NCBI GenBank assembly: GCA_037903355.1
Contig: JBAJFE010000062.1
Coordinates: 1,550,001-1,614,000, forward strand
DNA: 64,000 nucleotides
Source of the DNA: Trichuris trichiura
Lineage: Eukaryota > Nematoda > Enoplea > Trichinellida > Trichuridae
Reading direction: 5' to 3'
Shown here: positions 1 to 12,600 of the stretch, in pieces
Position numbering within the stretch: the first letter of the stretch is position 1
Layout: each line of letters starts with the position of its first letter
Notes under the pieces: generated by a model
Seen by the model: only the letters and a program-made list of their open reading frames with translations
Told to the model about the DNA's origin: nothing
Database searches by the model: none
Made by a program: the position numbers and the translations under genes

Positions 1-1196
1 TTCAACATTCAAACTTTAGAACTGGCAACTGTTAATTTTAATTTCAAAATAAGGTTGTACCTATCATCTTATGATGCTAAAAAGTGATTCCCAACCCTAA
101 GAATCCCTTTGTCACTGGTAGAACGAATTATTTATGTTTCATGCTTCTAACTATTGAACTTGAGAAGAGGTAGTGAATGTTTTGGGAATTGTGTTTTTCT
201 AAGAGACTTCGGCGAAATGTAAATAACAACAACAGTTGGAATGAAGAATAATCCAACTGCTGATACAGTTTCATACCGTGCAGTTGGGCGTTCTTCACCA
301 TTGCCTAATTTGGTATCACTTTCAAGTTGTGCTGAAAAGTTTTGCCGCTTGTTAAGGGTATTGTACAACTAGATGGAATCAGTTCGATGCTGCAGAACAT
401 TTCGCTACGATACTTTTGTCGCAAAGTCGCAAGTGAAGAGCTTCGTCGTATTGGCTTTACTTTGTCAACAGCGCCATATAAAAGCAACAGAATTTGTATG
501 GAACCAAAGTCTTCTAGTAGAAAACAAAACTTTTTCATGGTTTCACTGAAATGTTTTAACTATGCAGGCATTTAAAAACTGAAAATCAGGTTTGTTTACC
601 GGAAGCAACTATTCCCAGATTTCAGAATTTCCAAATTATGAGTTGGCACACCAGGATGGTAGTTTGATCCATCAAGAGCTAAAGAGCGACTACTGGACTA
701 ATCAAAAGCAAATTAATGTGTACAAATTTACGTCTAGATCTTAGTGATTTCGCAGCTAAGGAATTTTCAGAATATGCGCGCATGTTTTGTTTATTAAGTC
801 TGAGGTTTTGAATTAACCTAACCCCTCGTATGCGCAGCAAATTAAAATCGGGTTAATTTAAACATTTGACTGGCAGTGCGTCAGGTCAGAAAACATGGTT
901 ACGAAACCGAGCTAGACGAGCAATTCCATAGAACAAAAGTAGACGCTTTCTTTCTCAGAGTAAGAAATGAGCAACCAAAATTAATGAACTTTTTAAAAAA
1001 TCAGTTTTAATATTTTTTTCAACGTCACACAACTTCCGTTGACGGGGACCCTTGTTGTTTATTTTACTTTTGTAATTTCTGTATCACAACCTACTTTTCA
1101 TTATAATAAGAACGGCTTTTGTAACGGCAGTTGTTGTTTCTGTTTGGAAAAAGAGGGTTTTGTACCTCGCTGAATCACCTGTTCTTGTTCGCAATT
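1..1196. other. Region before hnRNP L, no confident gene
   Basis: The only coding-like stretch is on the minus strand at about 147-380. It is a short frame ending in a hydrophobic segment (VSAVGLFFIPTVVVIYI) and a basic tail, which could follow a CTAG acceptor near 371. It resembles no small membrane protein I can name. The rest is AT-rich and holds the presumed hnRNP L promoter. Confidence 0.3.
147..373 (-). CDS. Possible small single-pass membrane protein exon
   Basis: The minus-strand frame reads into a hydrophobic segment of about 17 residues, then a Lys/Arg-rich tail and a TAG stop at 147. A possible acceptor (ATCTAG) sits just before LYNTLNKRQN. An upstream ATG at about 463 on the minus strand (MALLTK, then GTAAAG) could be the first exon. 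I recognise no family, and a chance ORF is a real alternative. Confidence 0.2.
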
Positions 1197-4100
1197 ATGA
1201 ATCCAAAGCGTCCGCATTGCGAGGTAACTATACTTCTTTAAATTTTCGGTTAAAAGAGCCGTTTTCGCTGTATGTTGTTTGTGGTTCCTTTCTACTTCTA
1301 TCTAGCTTTTTGAGGCGACAGCCAAGACATGGGGCTTTGGGAACCTGCAGAAGCGTTTATTTTTCTAGTTGTATGAGATTTTTATTTTTACTTTCCTTGC
1401 TGTAGCTAGCAAAAAAAGAATAGTTGTATTATTACGTTTAATGTTCAAAGTTCGAATATTGTCTACTGTCGTCCATTTAGAACGACGACGTAAACGATCC
1501 CGTTGCGTTAAAGAAGTATCAACCCCATTCTCAGTCGAGCCGTGTGTTACGCGTCTCCGATTTTCCTGAAAATGTGGCCGAGGCTGACCTAATAGACGCG
1601 TTGTCTCAGTTCGGAGCAATAAAGTTTGTTGCAATTCCTGTTGCCTGTGTGTTCTACTACCTGCTTGCTTTCCAGTTATGTCAGCATGGTAGCACCTACA
1701 AGTGCGCTAGTAGAGTTCGAAGTATGCATTTGCGACGTTTTTTGAATAACCTTTTAATTTGCGAGTATTCCAGGACCAGGCGGCCGCCGAGCGTTGTATT
1801 GCAATGACCTTGGTAAGTCAGCTTTTTTACGCTAGTTTAGTTTATACTACGGTTCATCTTTAGACTACGGATGTATTGGTCGCTGGAAAAGCCGCGTTTT
1901 TTGCTTACGCAAATATGCGCATCATTCCTCGTCAAGGGTATAGCAGCTGACATTTGCTTAACTTATCGAAAATGGTTTTTCCAGAGTTGAAAGTGATCGA
2001 CCTAGCAACGTCTTGGTCATGTACGTGCAAAACGTGAAGTATCCAATTACGACGGTAGGCTTTGGTTGGATGGTTTCAGCGTTTTAAAAAGTGTTCATTT
2101 CAGGATGTTATACATCAAATATGCAAGGCTATTGCCGTAGTGAATCGTATTATAATAAGTCGTCGCGACGGCGTTCATGCGCTCGTCGAGTTTCCCGACA
2201 TTGACGCAGCCCGAGCTGCGAAGCAACGTCTAAATGGATGCGACATCTATGCCAACTGTTGCACATTGAAGATCGAATTTGCCAAAGTACCTATAAGCTT
2301 AAGTATTTGTTGGGAATATGGGATGGGCAAATTTTTGACACGATCATATCGATGCTTTTTCAACAAAAACTTCAGGGCGGTTGTATGTTGGCGTTGAAAG
2401 CTTGAACATTCGCCGTCAAACTTCAGCTTTCAAAGCGTAGCCTTTCAACGGTCACATAGAAATCTGCACTAATTTCTTGAATGAGTTTGAAAACTGAAGT
2501 CCTTCCCTAACGAGTGAGTAGCTAAATTACGAGTAGTTTTTCTTTGCAGCCAACGCGGTAGCTTTGATTACAATGACCATCTTTAGTCATTGATTCAGCG
2601 TATAGAACGAACATAGCCGGTTAATTTGCTTCGTAAAACAATAGGTGCCCACTTAAAAGAAAGTAGCATTTTATTCTTCCTTCCTAATACTTAATTATCC
2701 TGCCTATAAACTATTTAAACTATAAACTGCTTATGGCTCCTTCTGTCTTGAAAACGTAACACTGTAAATATCTGTGAAGGCAGTCTTCGATTCGAACTGC
2801 TTCGGTCTTGCCAGTACCGTTGTAACTGGTGTACGTCTTAGTCCCTTTTCCATGAAAGGGTTTCTTGTTAATGTAAATGCGGCGACTGTTCCATGAGCTT
2901 GATTAATACGGGTGGTGGAAACCAGGCTTTGTTAACGGTCCGTACTGTTCGAGTGCGGTGTTACCATTTAACCTATTTATGGCCATGGGTTAGCGCCGTA
3001 TTCTCAATAGCATGAAACTCCATCTCTTTATAAAAAGTCCTGTGGAACATTAAAGATTTTCTACAAAATGGTGCTTTGGGTAGGGGCTCGATGAAATTCC
3101 AATACGAACGGTTTGATTTAGTGCGTAATTTCAAGTTCAACCAGCGCAGTCTTTTAACACAGGTAATGAACATCAATTTCCAGCCATTATTATCTTGTTA
3201 TTGCAACTATCAGGTCGATCAGCAGTTCTTTCTAGGACTAATGTTCCCAAATGGTTGTCAACCTAATAGGTTTTGTAAAATGCAAATGTAAAAAGGAAAA
3301 TTTATGTTCATCGTGGAAGCTGTTGTTTTCAATAGTTTCGTTTATGTTTTGTTTTAAACTGTACTCTTCTCTGTAGTTGTTGTCAACAGATGCGAAGGCG
3401 CTAGGTGGGGCGTAAATCGGAAATTAACATTTTCCTTCATTTAAGTTCAGTATCTCTTGTTCTCTCATCTAGTCACTGACGTTAAGCTGGTAAAGCAGGC
3501 TGTGTAGTTTTCTAGTCAATGCGCAGGTATGCAAATGGAAACATTGTTTTACGCTGTTTTTCATCTAATCCATAATGTACGCCCGTGCTTGTCCGGGCAG
3601 AATCCTTGCTGCTTATAGTTAAGCGCTCTGCTCATTCAAGAGGATGGCATCTCAGCAGTTCAGCCTGCGAGCATTCTTCATTCTATTTTTGTGCATCCAA
3701 AAATGGCGAACTGAAAACGCATCGTTAGGGTTCCGTTGACCAAAGGAGACGAATTCAAGGTTGAACGTGCATACGCTACTATGAAGGCATAAGCTGTCAT
3801 CACGCGCAGCTTTCTGCCATTGAGAACACTGCAGATGGTAAGCATCATTTAATTGTTTGGTGAACGAAATGAGCAGCCGGTAAACTGCAAACCACCTGTA
3901 ACACTGAAAGTACGCATGCTTAGTGCACACGAAAGGTACTGCTTATCTGTAAACTTCTTTTATGTGCAATCGTAATTTATTACGCGTATGAAAATGACTA
4001 CTTCGTAATCGACAATAATCTGAAATATTGGTATATGGCCAGTCGAGCATCTGGAACGTGATTTCACGGGCGTACACTGTAGTGTAGCTGCACAAGCAAG

Positions 4101-7100
4101 TGTTAAGAGCTGTGAGAGCTCGCAGAGGAAATGAAAATTGTCCTAGATAATGATAATCTTCGGCAACAATGGAAACGTCTTGGTTGATAACATTTTAGTG
4201 AGAAATATTCATTCCAACGACAGATCTGACTTAAGAGAATTGTCCTGCTTATGCAAGGTTAGTTTGTAAACTCAAGTAGATAACCTAAGGTGTAACCTGT
4301 ACTATGACCGATACGACAAAAAAATATCTCCGGGCGCCATGGCTACTTGTAGTCATGCTGGCTCTCTTCATTATCTGGTGAAGCGACGTTGGATGTTTCT
4401 CGTCACGATTATGTTTGTTGTATAACTAACCGTACGCGTTTAATTGACTTGCGCGGTGAGTAAGCAGGCTTGCTGGGCGTGCATACTGCACACCGTTCAA
4501 GTAACGGGATTTTAGGAATAAGCAGCAACCTCATCGCCTGATCGATTGATACTTCGTCAGCGGTTGTTACACTGCTATGCCAACAGGTGGAAATTGGAAA
4601 TTTGTAAGAGTGACGACGCTTAAAAAGCAGCTAGCACGCATGTTTTCCTAGTCGCTACTGAAGATGTCAACACGCTTTTTGTAAACATAGCTTTCACTGA
4701 AAACTATCAAATCGCCTTGCTAAAGTGATGCATTGCCTTGACAACATAATGACGCAGTACGGCTGTCTGAAGTGTTGGAAACTATAATGGTCCTATCACT
4801 GTTGTGGAGGGCAACTGTAAGATGTCGATGAAAACGTTTCCTAAGTCATTTGTTAACGTGCAGCACAGTGCATCGTAGAAATGTTGAATGACTCAAGTTC
4901 ATTCATCCACATTGATGTAACGCAACAGCAAACATGATTCGATTTTCGGCTTACAGCAGTGAGACAGGTTGCTCGTCGCTTTCAACAGAACTTGCAAGAT
5001 GACGATTGTGCATTCGTTTGAAACGGCGTGGTGTGCCTTTGATGGATATCACTCCAACATGAAGTGCTGTCGTGGGATAACAATTGCAATAACGTTTTTT
5101 CACTTTCTTGCAAGTGCGCTGCAGGTGAAAAGATTGAAGTCTTCGCAAAGGGAAAACAGGAGCACTAATTATTGCACTGTTCGAAAAAAAGGCAACTGAA
5201 ACTGCAGTCAGAAAAAGGGCCGACGTCAAACGGTTGTTCCTACTAATCGCACAAGAGCCTACCTGCAAATTGTAGTACGGATAGAAAGGAAGTTCAAAAA
5301 GATACAATATGCAATTAAGTTGTAAAGTTAAAAGGTTTTCTCAGCTTGTTAAGAGTACAGCAGCTCACTGTTTGAAAAAATGAATTGCTTGGGGTTGTTT
5401 TGCATGCGGGGGCGATGGTTCAAATCTTGCCTGATTGCCACGTTTTCAATCAACTTCACTTTTCTGCTTGCCATCACTGACAAACTGCACAAATGCGTGA
5501 TGTTTTCGGCAAATGAAAACGGTTAACGTTAGGCGGTTATCACTTCCTGAAAAATGTTACCTGCTATATTACGCAGTTGTTTGAATAGCACGACAATCGA
5601 TTGACTCATCCTAACGACTGTTAGTGTTAGAACTGGAATTGAGCAATGTTGTGATGAATACGAAAGCATGCGTGCAACTAGAACAAAATGTGGTACTTTT
5701 TAAACGCATATCGCTTTTCTCCTTTTCCGCCGAAGACGGTTCGAGAAGACATTCAAAAGCTTCGGTTTATGTTTGTACTTCCCGAGCTGGTTAGTTCGTA
5801 AACAAAGTCAACGTAACGTCACAGCTTCTTTTACGACTATCTCTTTGTCTTTAAATAGCATGTCGAAGGTATAACATCGAGAATAATTTTTTGCTTAGGC
5901 TCGGTTTCCCATTTTGCTACACCAAAAAACCGAGCCGTCACGCTCAAAAGTACGCGTAGGTATTCCGCCGGTAATTTGACGTCAGACGCTTGCGCTGTTT
6001 TATTAGATTTCAGGGTAAAGTTAGAAACATTATTTGATCTGTAGCTTTTCGTAATTAGTCACATTTTTGGGACAGCTTTTGAAAACTTATGTTTTCTGTT
6101 CTTATTGGCGGCATAATTATTGATCCATGTTTGATTGTCGGAATCGTACAGAGGAACGAATATTTTAAGAGCAACGACTGGCAGCTAGAACAATCAGCTC
6201 CAGTATGCATGACCTGCCAAATAACGCGACGCGGATGTGTTGAGGCGTTTTAAGAAAGCGGATGTGTTGGGCTTCCATTGTAAATGTCGCGCTACGACCG
6301 TTGAAGCAGCTGCTTAGTGCAACCTGATTGCGGGTTTTTCAAATCATTTGAAACGTCCACCGATGACTCGTCCACTTCAAGTTTTGGAAAATAAATTTCA
6401 CACATAAGGACATCGGAGGATGGCTGGCGAGTCAGACTGCAATTTCCAATCAGGCATCGATTATGCAACTATGTCTTGGAATCCTTAAGTGCAGTCGACA
6501 GTTTACCAACAAGCTTGTTTGTTGGCTGTACGCAAAAATCTGAATTTTTTAAACTTAAATTTTCCTCATCCTGTTGATAGTGGTGATTGTTGAAAATTTT
6601 AGTATGCGTTTATACGCGAAGGCGTTATAGGTTCCATAACATTTCAGAGAAAACTGGATGCATAACTAGTGCAATTCCGGATACGGAATGCTGCATCCTA
6701 CTGGCATAGATAAGTATCAAGCGTCGTTAACGAGGACTTCCTGAGTTCAAAGGAATTTTTTCGTGAGTTGTAGGTGTTTGTAGCAAAACTTCAGGTGCTC
6801 CATTTTCTCGTATGCTCTCCATAGCCATGTATCTCTAAGCTGAAATGTTTATATTCAAGATCATCGGAGCAAGCTTTTTTACACACTTTTTCAAGTATGC
6901 GCAAGAAAAGTTGAATGAGCAGTTCTTCTGTGTGTATATATCATCGTGAGAAGGAGACGCGCGGGAAAACAAGCTTGTTATATGCGCTAGATAAGTGATC
7001 AAGTTCATGAAATGGCGTTTGTTTTATTCCTTTTCGTCGCAGTAAGCTATTCACTGTGAGAAACGCCGTCACAAGCAAAGTTATGAAAGAATAGGTAAGA

Positions 7101-9702
7101 CTTCACAATTACAAGCTTGAAAGTTAAGGAAGGGAGGATTCTTCACCTTACTATGAATTTTATTGTTCAATATTGCTGGCAGAAAGTTCATTGCTTAGTG
7201 TTTACTTCTCAGAAACTCATGTCGCGTTTCTTTAACGCGACCTTATCGTACTCACGATGTATTGCCTTATACTGCATACTTTCGTATGTTTACTTGCTGT
7301 CTCTGACGAATTGACTCGCGTATTTTCTTTATTTGTCGAGATTATTGAAAAGTCTTTTATTCATTCTTTGTCGTAAGGAGTCCATATACGGTAATGTGCT
7401 GGCTATGTTTTTTCCCCTTTATTTTAGCCTTTACTCTCCTATCGATTACGTTTACGGGCAGAAGGTTTATTGTGCACGGCAATCGTAGTGAACTTTCCGC
7501 ATTTTCGTTCGATTGAAAGTAATGATAGGAAAACTTGTTCAAGTTGAAAGGCTACGCTTTGGTGTTTTCTCAGCTTTGCATACACGCGCCCGGTTATTAT
7601 TCTTGGCTTTTAAAATAGACAGTAGCCCATTGTACTTGTAAACAGTAAACTTGTTCGTTGATGTAATGCCTTACGAAGGATGAGTAATATTCTCGCTGTG
7701 TTTAGATCAATCGTCTCAGCGTAACTGGAAATGATCAGGACCAGGCCGACTATACGACCAGTGCGGGTAGGCAGTCAAACTTTTATCCATACGCGTAATA
7801 CAAAAGCAACGTTGGCTTACATTTTCCATATGAAATGCTTCTTAGGATGAGACAAGTGAAGTCCGTTAGTGCGTACTCGGCAGTCGTAAAAACCGATTCA
7901 GTTTAGTTGGGCGGGATCTATACACCCGCATTTTCTTGGTCCCTATTCGCGCAACGATGTCAGTGTGACGTAACGCTTAATTAAATTTTGTCTGTTTTTT
8001 TCATAGATAAAGGTGAAAATGTAGTCGATTACTTTAGCTATAAAAACTAAATTTGAGCGAAGATACCCTACAAACCCAGTCATAGAATAAAATTTTAAAA
8101 TTACGTATAACTAAAGTTGGATTTTAGGGACTCAGCAACAAAGTGAACCTGCCCCCTCACAGTTGACGTATGGACCTTCAGGCGGTGAAAATCATGTAAC
8201 TGACAATGCAGCAAGGCCACCTTATGAACCGAATGCTCCTCCCCGAGGGGATGGTTTGTCCATGGAGGAGTACTACAATCGCAGAGTTGAAGACATGTTG
8301 CAAAATAACAGTAATGCTATGCGAAATGTAGCTGAGGACTACCGACCTGAACGTGACGGCCGCATGCCTTACTATGACTCAAGACCAATGTATCCGGTTG
8401 AAACTCAAATGCCCTATCCGGACGCTGGAATACCGTATGACGATAGGTCAAATTTTATGATGAACAGGCAGCCGTACGTTGAACCGAGGCTACCTTATCG
8501 TGAAGGTGCACCTCCGTTTGACAACATGCCTCCATATCCTGAGGAGCAGCCTCCATTTATGAATTCTCAGAGTGGCTATATGCCAATGATGTACGGAAAT
8601 TCCGATATGGGCTATCGAACTCCCTACGACGGTCCACCGTCTCGAGTGAACGATTACGGCTATCAAAACGAAAGCGCTGTTATTATGATTTATGGTCTGG
8701 ACCCAACGTTGGCAAATTGTGATCGCCTCTTCAATCTGCTTTGCTTATACGGCAATGTTATGAAGGTGAAATTGGTGACGTTTCAATTTCGATTATTGCT
8801 TAATTTTTTGTAGATCAAATTTTTGATAACGCGGAGCGACACAGTTATGGTTGAAATGAGCGACCAGAAATCCGCTCAACGAGTAATAGACTATCTGCAT
8901 AATGCGACTATTTTCAACAAGACCATTCACGTTTCGTAAGCTGCCACGCGAAGGCTTTGCGATTATACGCGTTTTTCTTGAATGTAAATTATTTTGCAGC
9001 TTTTCTCGTCAACCATATTTGAATGAGGTTAGGGATCCGCCATCTATGCATGACGGAACTCCGTCGTACAAAGAATACAGTGACAGTCGTCTACAGAGGT
9101 TTACGTCTCCGCATATTGCTACAAAGAATCGCGTTATTCAACCTCAGAAGTACTTGTACTTTTTCAACGCACCTCCAAACGTCACTGAAGATCATCTGAT
9201 ATCACTGTTTGAAGAAGCTCGCGCGCCAGTTCCGGCCCATGTAAAAATATTCAGCAAGCGGGGAGGTCAGTAAACATGTTGAATTCAGTATGCTTAACAA
9301 GCAGATTATTTTTGTTTGTAGAAATGGTGAAAAATTCAGCAGGTATACTCCAATTCGAAGATGCAGCTGCAGCGACGGAAGCTTTGATGTTTTGCAACCA
9401 TGCCAGCGTTGATTGTCCAGGTAAGTTATGCTTTCAGCGCTTTTTTTTGAGTGCTTAAGTGGTTCTCATCCATTTAAGGCAATAAGAGTCCGTTTATAAT
9501 GAAATTATGCTTTGCCGGTCCGGCGAACACGGCGGTCGGTTCTGAACCACCGGACGATATGCGAATGAAACCTGGCATGCATTTTGACAGTATGGGTTAC
9601 ATGGGTCGACCTCGCAGCGGTGGCTATGCTCGAAATTTTTCAAGTCACGGAGGTCCAGAGTACCGACCTCCTCCTGGACGTGGTCGAAGCCGAGATCATT
9701 AA
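1197..9702 (+). CDS. HNRNPL: hnRNP L-like splicing factor, four RRMs, 13 coding exons
   Basis: Nuclear RNA-binding protein of the hnRNP L/LL family, which binds CA-rich RNA and regulates alternative splicing. Exons: 1197-1223, 1481-1623, 1676-1721, 1774-1812, 1864-1937, 1985-2054, 2104-2286, 7706-7766, 8128-8765, 8814-8935, 9000-9265, 9322-9420, 9479-9702; total 1992 nt, 663 aa. RRM1 is about residues 30-105 (FPENVAEADLIDALSQFG, ALVEFE). RRM2 is about 117-194 (ITTDVIHQIC, CCTLKIEFAK). A Pro/Tyr/Met-rich linker spans about 215-400. RRM3 is about 403-468 (VIMIYGLDP, LYGNVMKIKF). RRM4 is about 510-600 (YFFNAPPNVTEDHL, MKLCFAG). The tail is Gly/Arg-rich. Exon 8 matches the family's NDQD..DYT stretch after RRM2. 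The 9-codon first exon is chosen because its GTAACT donor joins in phase to the 1481 acceptor; this start is the least certain part. Introns are about 50 bp except 1224-1480, 2287-7705 and 7767-8127. Confidence 0.9.
2431..2449 (+). promoter_or_regulatory. Left arm of long-range intronic complementary pair
   Basis: CAAAGCGTAGCCTTTCAAC lies 145 bp after the intron 7 donor of the hnRNP L gene. It is the exact reverse complement of 7543-7561. In the pre-mRNA the two could pair and bring the distant splice sites together. The function is inferred; the complementarity is seen directly. Confidence 0.5.
7543..7561 (+). promoter_or_regulatory. Right arm of long-range intronic complementary pair
   Basis: GTTGAAAGGCTACGCTTTG lies about 145 bp before the exon at 7706 and is the exact reverse complement of 2431-2449. 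The two arms are almost equally far from their splice sites, which suits a loop-out structure that shortens the effective intron. Confidence 0.5.
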
Positions 9703-12122
9703 TCTTCCATTAATTTTTAAACTCAGTCTAAGATGGCTAGTTAGTTTCGTTGATGCTTGCGCTGTTGCACTAAATACAAGTATACATCCATAATTCTTGT
9801 TTGCTAGAATTGTATAAAAATGGTTCACAAAACTTTACTTCCATACACTTCATTATTAAATTGTTCTCTTCCACCTCATTCTGGTTTAGCGCATCGATAA
9901 TTACGCTTCGAGTGTTCGTTCTGCTCTGCTGTAACCGCTTCCACTTTTTTATTTGCAGAAGAAAATTCATTTTGCGTGGCTGTTCTATTTCTCACGCAGA
10001 ACAAGATGAAAAGTGTACTGTCGCTCTTTTCCATACAAGGAAGTCGTAAGTTAGAACAGCAAGCGAGGGTGTTGTTGAAGTAACTTTCTGGATGTCCTAA
10101 CTGCTTTTAGCTTTTCGTTTTCACTATACTCAAACTTAGTTTTAAATCTATTGCATAAGAACTGACTTAACTAACGAAAAAATTGCCCATAAGTTACCAA
10201 GCAAGCAAAGTGCTTTGGATGTAGTAATATGCAAAGCAAGTATACCGTAATTTGAATTTTGCACGTAGGTAAAATACAATAAGCGACTACTATTAGCTGT
10301 CATTTGTTCCTAAGTGAGTTTGCAGTGTAAACAGTAACAGTAACTTTCTTACACCGCCGACAACCGAAAAAGAGCAGTTCCGAAACGTACGGTACAAAAA
10401 TTGTTCTGTATTTTCTCTAACAACTTGCTCATCCATTCGTTGGTCATTCATTTTGAAGTTTATTTGCAGATACATCAAACAGGCCAAATCTGTAAACCAA
10501 AGACCAACCATAATCGATATTTTTGAATGCTCGCAAAATCAGAAAGTTTCATAAAGGAAGAATGGTCATTTAGATGTGCTAAGAATGTTTATGCCATGTT
10601 CAATGCTTCAGAACATCGTAAATTATTTTTCCGCTTCCAACGTCAGGTCGTCAAAAGAAGCAATCGTCTTTGCGCAGCGCAGGGAACTACTATTTTTTAA
10701 AGCAATCGTCCCCTATCTTTCGATTACAATCGCAACCAACGAACCGCGAAACCTAAAGGTACGGGAAGAACAAAAAACAATGATTTCTTGCCGTCCCATT
10801 GTTGCCATTTTCACTAAAGTTCAACTAATATTGTTTTCAGTTAATACCGATTAAATAGTGTGAAAGGTTCGATAGGAAGTATTCCGTTCAGGGGATGCAG
10901 CACGTTTTGACGCGCACAGTTTGACGCCTACGGTTTAACGCACAATCCGTACTAACGGAATCTGCTGTCTCACTTATGAGTATCTTCAAAGGGCAATCTT
11001 GCTTTGCCTCAGGGCACAGTTCATTGTTTTGCTAACCACGTTTGGAAAGTTTCCTTTCGCTGGGTTTTAGTTGTCTTGCTGAGCTGTCGCGGAATTTTCT
11101 TTTTTTGTCGTATCTCATACTGGAACGTTTTCTCAGGGCTTCCTTACCGTGCGGTAGGCAAATAGGCAATGCGAAAATCCGAGTGCATGGAAACGAAACC
11201 TACCACTGAAATGAACCTTTGGAAACAGCTGGCAAAACCTAATGAACCCTCAAATGTACCAAAAAGAGATTGTCTGCTGGCGTCAGTCACATGCTAAAAT
11301 ATGTCGTTACAGAGAAATGGAAATATGCCTGATGGAAGCGTGCCGCACGGAAAGGAAGGCTTGAGGAAACGCACCAGCCTTGGAACTAAAGCGCCTCTGA
11401 ATAGTAAAACGTACATTCTGGCCTAAGCCAAGCGAGGGTTGCCAATTGACGACATTCGTAAGTCATACTGCGGATTTAATTAACACGAATCATCTGAACA
11501 CTGAACCGCGTGCGTCAAACTGATCTGCTTCGTACTGTTCAGCCACTGTTCTGTGCTAGCGCTGTCTGAATGTTCAGGTTCGTTTCCATCACCAGTGCCG
11601 TAGAGGAATTTTAAAAATCCGTAAAGCTGTGGTTGCTTGTCGAAATCATCACCGTAGACGGAAACGGAAAAATTTCACCACTCTGACATGTGCATTCTAT
11701 CAGAAAGTTGTTGGCGATGTGCGACCGCCGCTTTAACTACCCAATTCATTTATTTTAATTATTAGAAGTTCTACGTTTCCATGTGCGTTGTAAAATGCAA
11801 TAGAAATACTAGAATCGTAGGAGTTCAGAAAAAACTATGCTACCATTTATCTCCTCGTTTTTAGTTAAAAGCAGTTTTATTAGACTCTTCTGAAAGTACA
11901 CTCCTTCACTGAAACAGTAAAGTCTGAAGGCTAAATGGTGGTTAACTATTGTGGTAGATTAAGCTGTGTACTTAACCATCTAAGGGTGCGGTATGCAACA
12001 AAATAGATTACAGATGACGAACTTTCCATCGCTTTTACGGCGCTAATTTTACCGATATATGTCATTTTTATCGTTTGGCTAAAGTTTTGTAAAGGTATCG
12101 AACAATAAGGCGGTTTGAAGTT
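9703..12122. other. Intergenic region after hnRNP L
   Basis: No convincing exon on either strand. The only structured item seen is a decayed repeat copy around 10385-10475 that resembles the foldback element at 58 kb. The 3' UTR and poly(A) site of the hnRNP L gene should lie in the first few hundred bases. Confidence 0.5.
10385..10475. repeat. Diverged copy of the 58-kb foldback arm
   Basis: The stretch with TTGTTCTGTATTTTC and GCTCATCCATTCGTTGG aligns, with scattered mismatches, to the right arm of the palindromic element at 58090-58454 (TTGTTCTGTATTTTCCC, GCTCATCCATCCGTTGG). Only one arm is recognisable, so it is probably an old, partly deleted copy. Confidence 0.5.
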
Positions 12123-12135
12123 AGAAGTATACATT
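12123..12135 (+). repeat. Left target-site duplication of the Penelope element
   Basis: AGAAGTATACATT, identical to 16528-16540. It marks the left boundary of the composite insertion. Confidence 0.8.
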
Positions 12136-12136
12136 T

Positions 12137-12600
12137 TCATGATGAAGAAATTTATTACGGATCGTTCCCGTTTGTTATGTATATAAAAGGCTCCGGAGCT
12201 TTGGGGTCATTCGAGACCTGTCATCAGCGGTCTTAAGTTGTAATATGATTTGTGGCAGCGAGTGCCATCTATCGTTTCTGAGGATTTTAAAGCGGGCATT
12301 TTAAAGTTTTCCGTTGGTAGGTTTTTGTATTTGAGTCTGTCAGCGCACTTCTTTTTCTTGTTCCGTATAGCTTCTAGATTGTGTCTTCGTTGGGTTGTTT
12401 CGAACATTTTTTTGTTGTTGAATCACTGTTTTTCATTTTGCATTCATTTTTCTTCTTCTTTCTTTCTTCTTTTTTCTTTTCTTTTTCTTTCTTTGTTCCA
12501 TGTGTATTGCAATTTTATCCATTTCTATTTGTTCTAATTATTTGTTTTTTCTTCTTTCCGGGCTATTGTATTTCATCTGGTGAGTGAGCAACAATTATAC
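12137..12600 (+). repeat. Left terminal repeat of the Penelope composite
   Basis: Contains TTTATTACGGATCGTTCCCG, the hammerhead-like block at 12191-12230, and a long pyrimidine tract at about 12430-12560. Nearly identical in reverse to about 16042-16500. Short ORFs over the pyrimidine tract are shadows. Confidence 0.8.
12191..12230 (-). ncRNA. Decayed hammerhead-like motif, left terminal repeat
   Basis: CTGATGA is kept, but the GAAA box reads CAAA and helix II is shortened, so this copy is probably inactive. Confidence 0.3.

Larger units (their letters stand above)
2287..7705 (+). other. 5.4-kb intron 7 of the hnRNP L gene
   Basis: All but two of the gene's other introns are about 45-65 bp; this one is 5,419 bp and separates RRM2 from the linker exon. 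Donor GTACCT follows the AAA codon at 2286, and acceptor TTTAG precedes 7706. ORFs inside it (for example 4951-5307 minus) have no recognisable domains. It holds a perfect 19-bp inverted pair at 2431-2449 and 7543-7561. I see no mobile-element ends. Confidence 0.75.

Noticed and set aside
2550..2557. Possible 8-nt microexon (CCAACGCG) after a strong TTTCTTTGCAG acceptor, encoding the PTR that follows RRM2 in vertebrate hnRNP L
   Set aside because: The exon at 7706-7766 fits directly after 2286, matches the family's NDQD..DYT stretch and gives the phase needed at 8128. The microexon would break that phase.
4951..5307. 118-codon minus-strand ORF inside the hnRNP L intron
   Set aside because: No domain, no splice context; overlapping ORFs in other frames suggest chance.
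5405..5425. GGTTCAAATC, resembling a tRNA B box
   Set aside because: No matching A box or cloverleaf stems at the right distance.
12250..12587. Phe/Leu-rich ORFs, mirrored at 16041-16378
   Set aside because: They are translations of a pyrimidine tract inside the Penelope terminal repeat.
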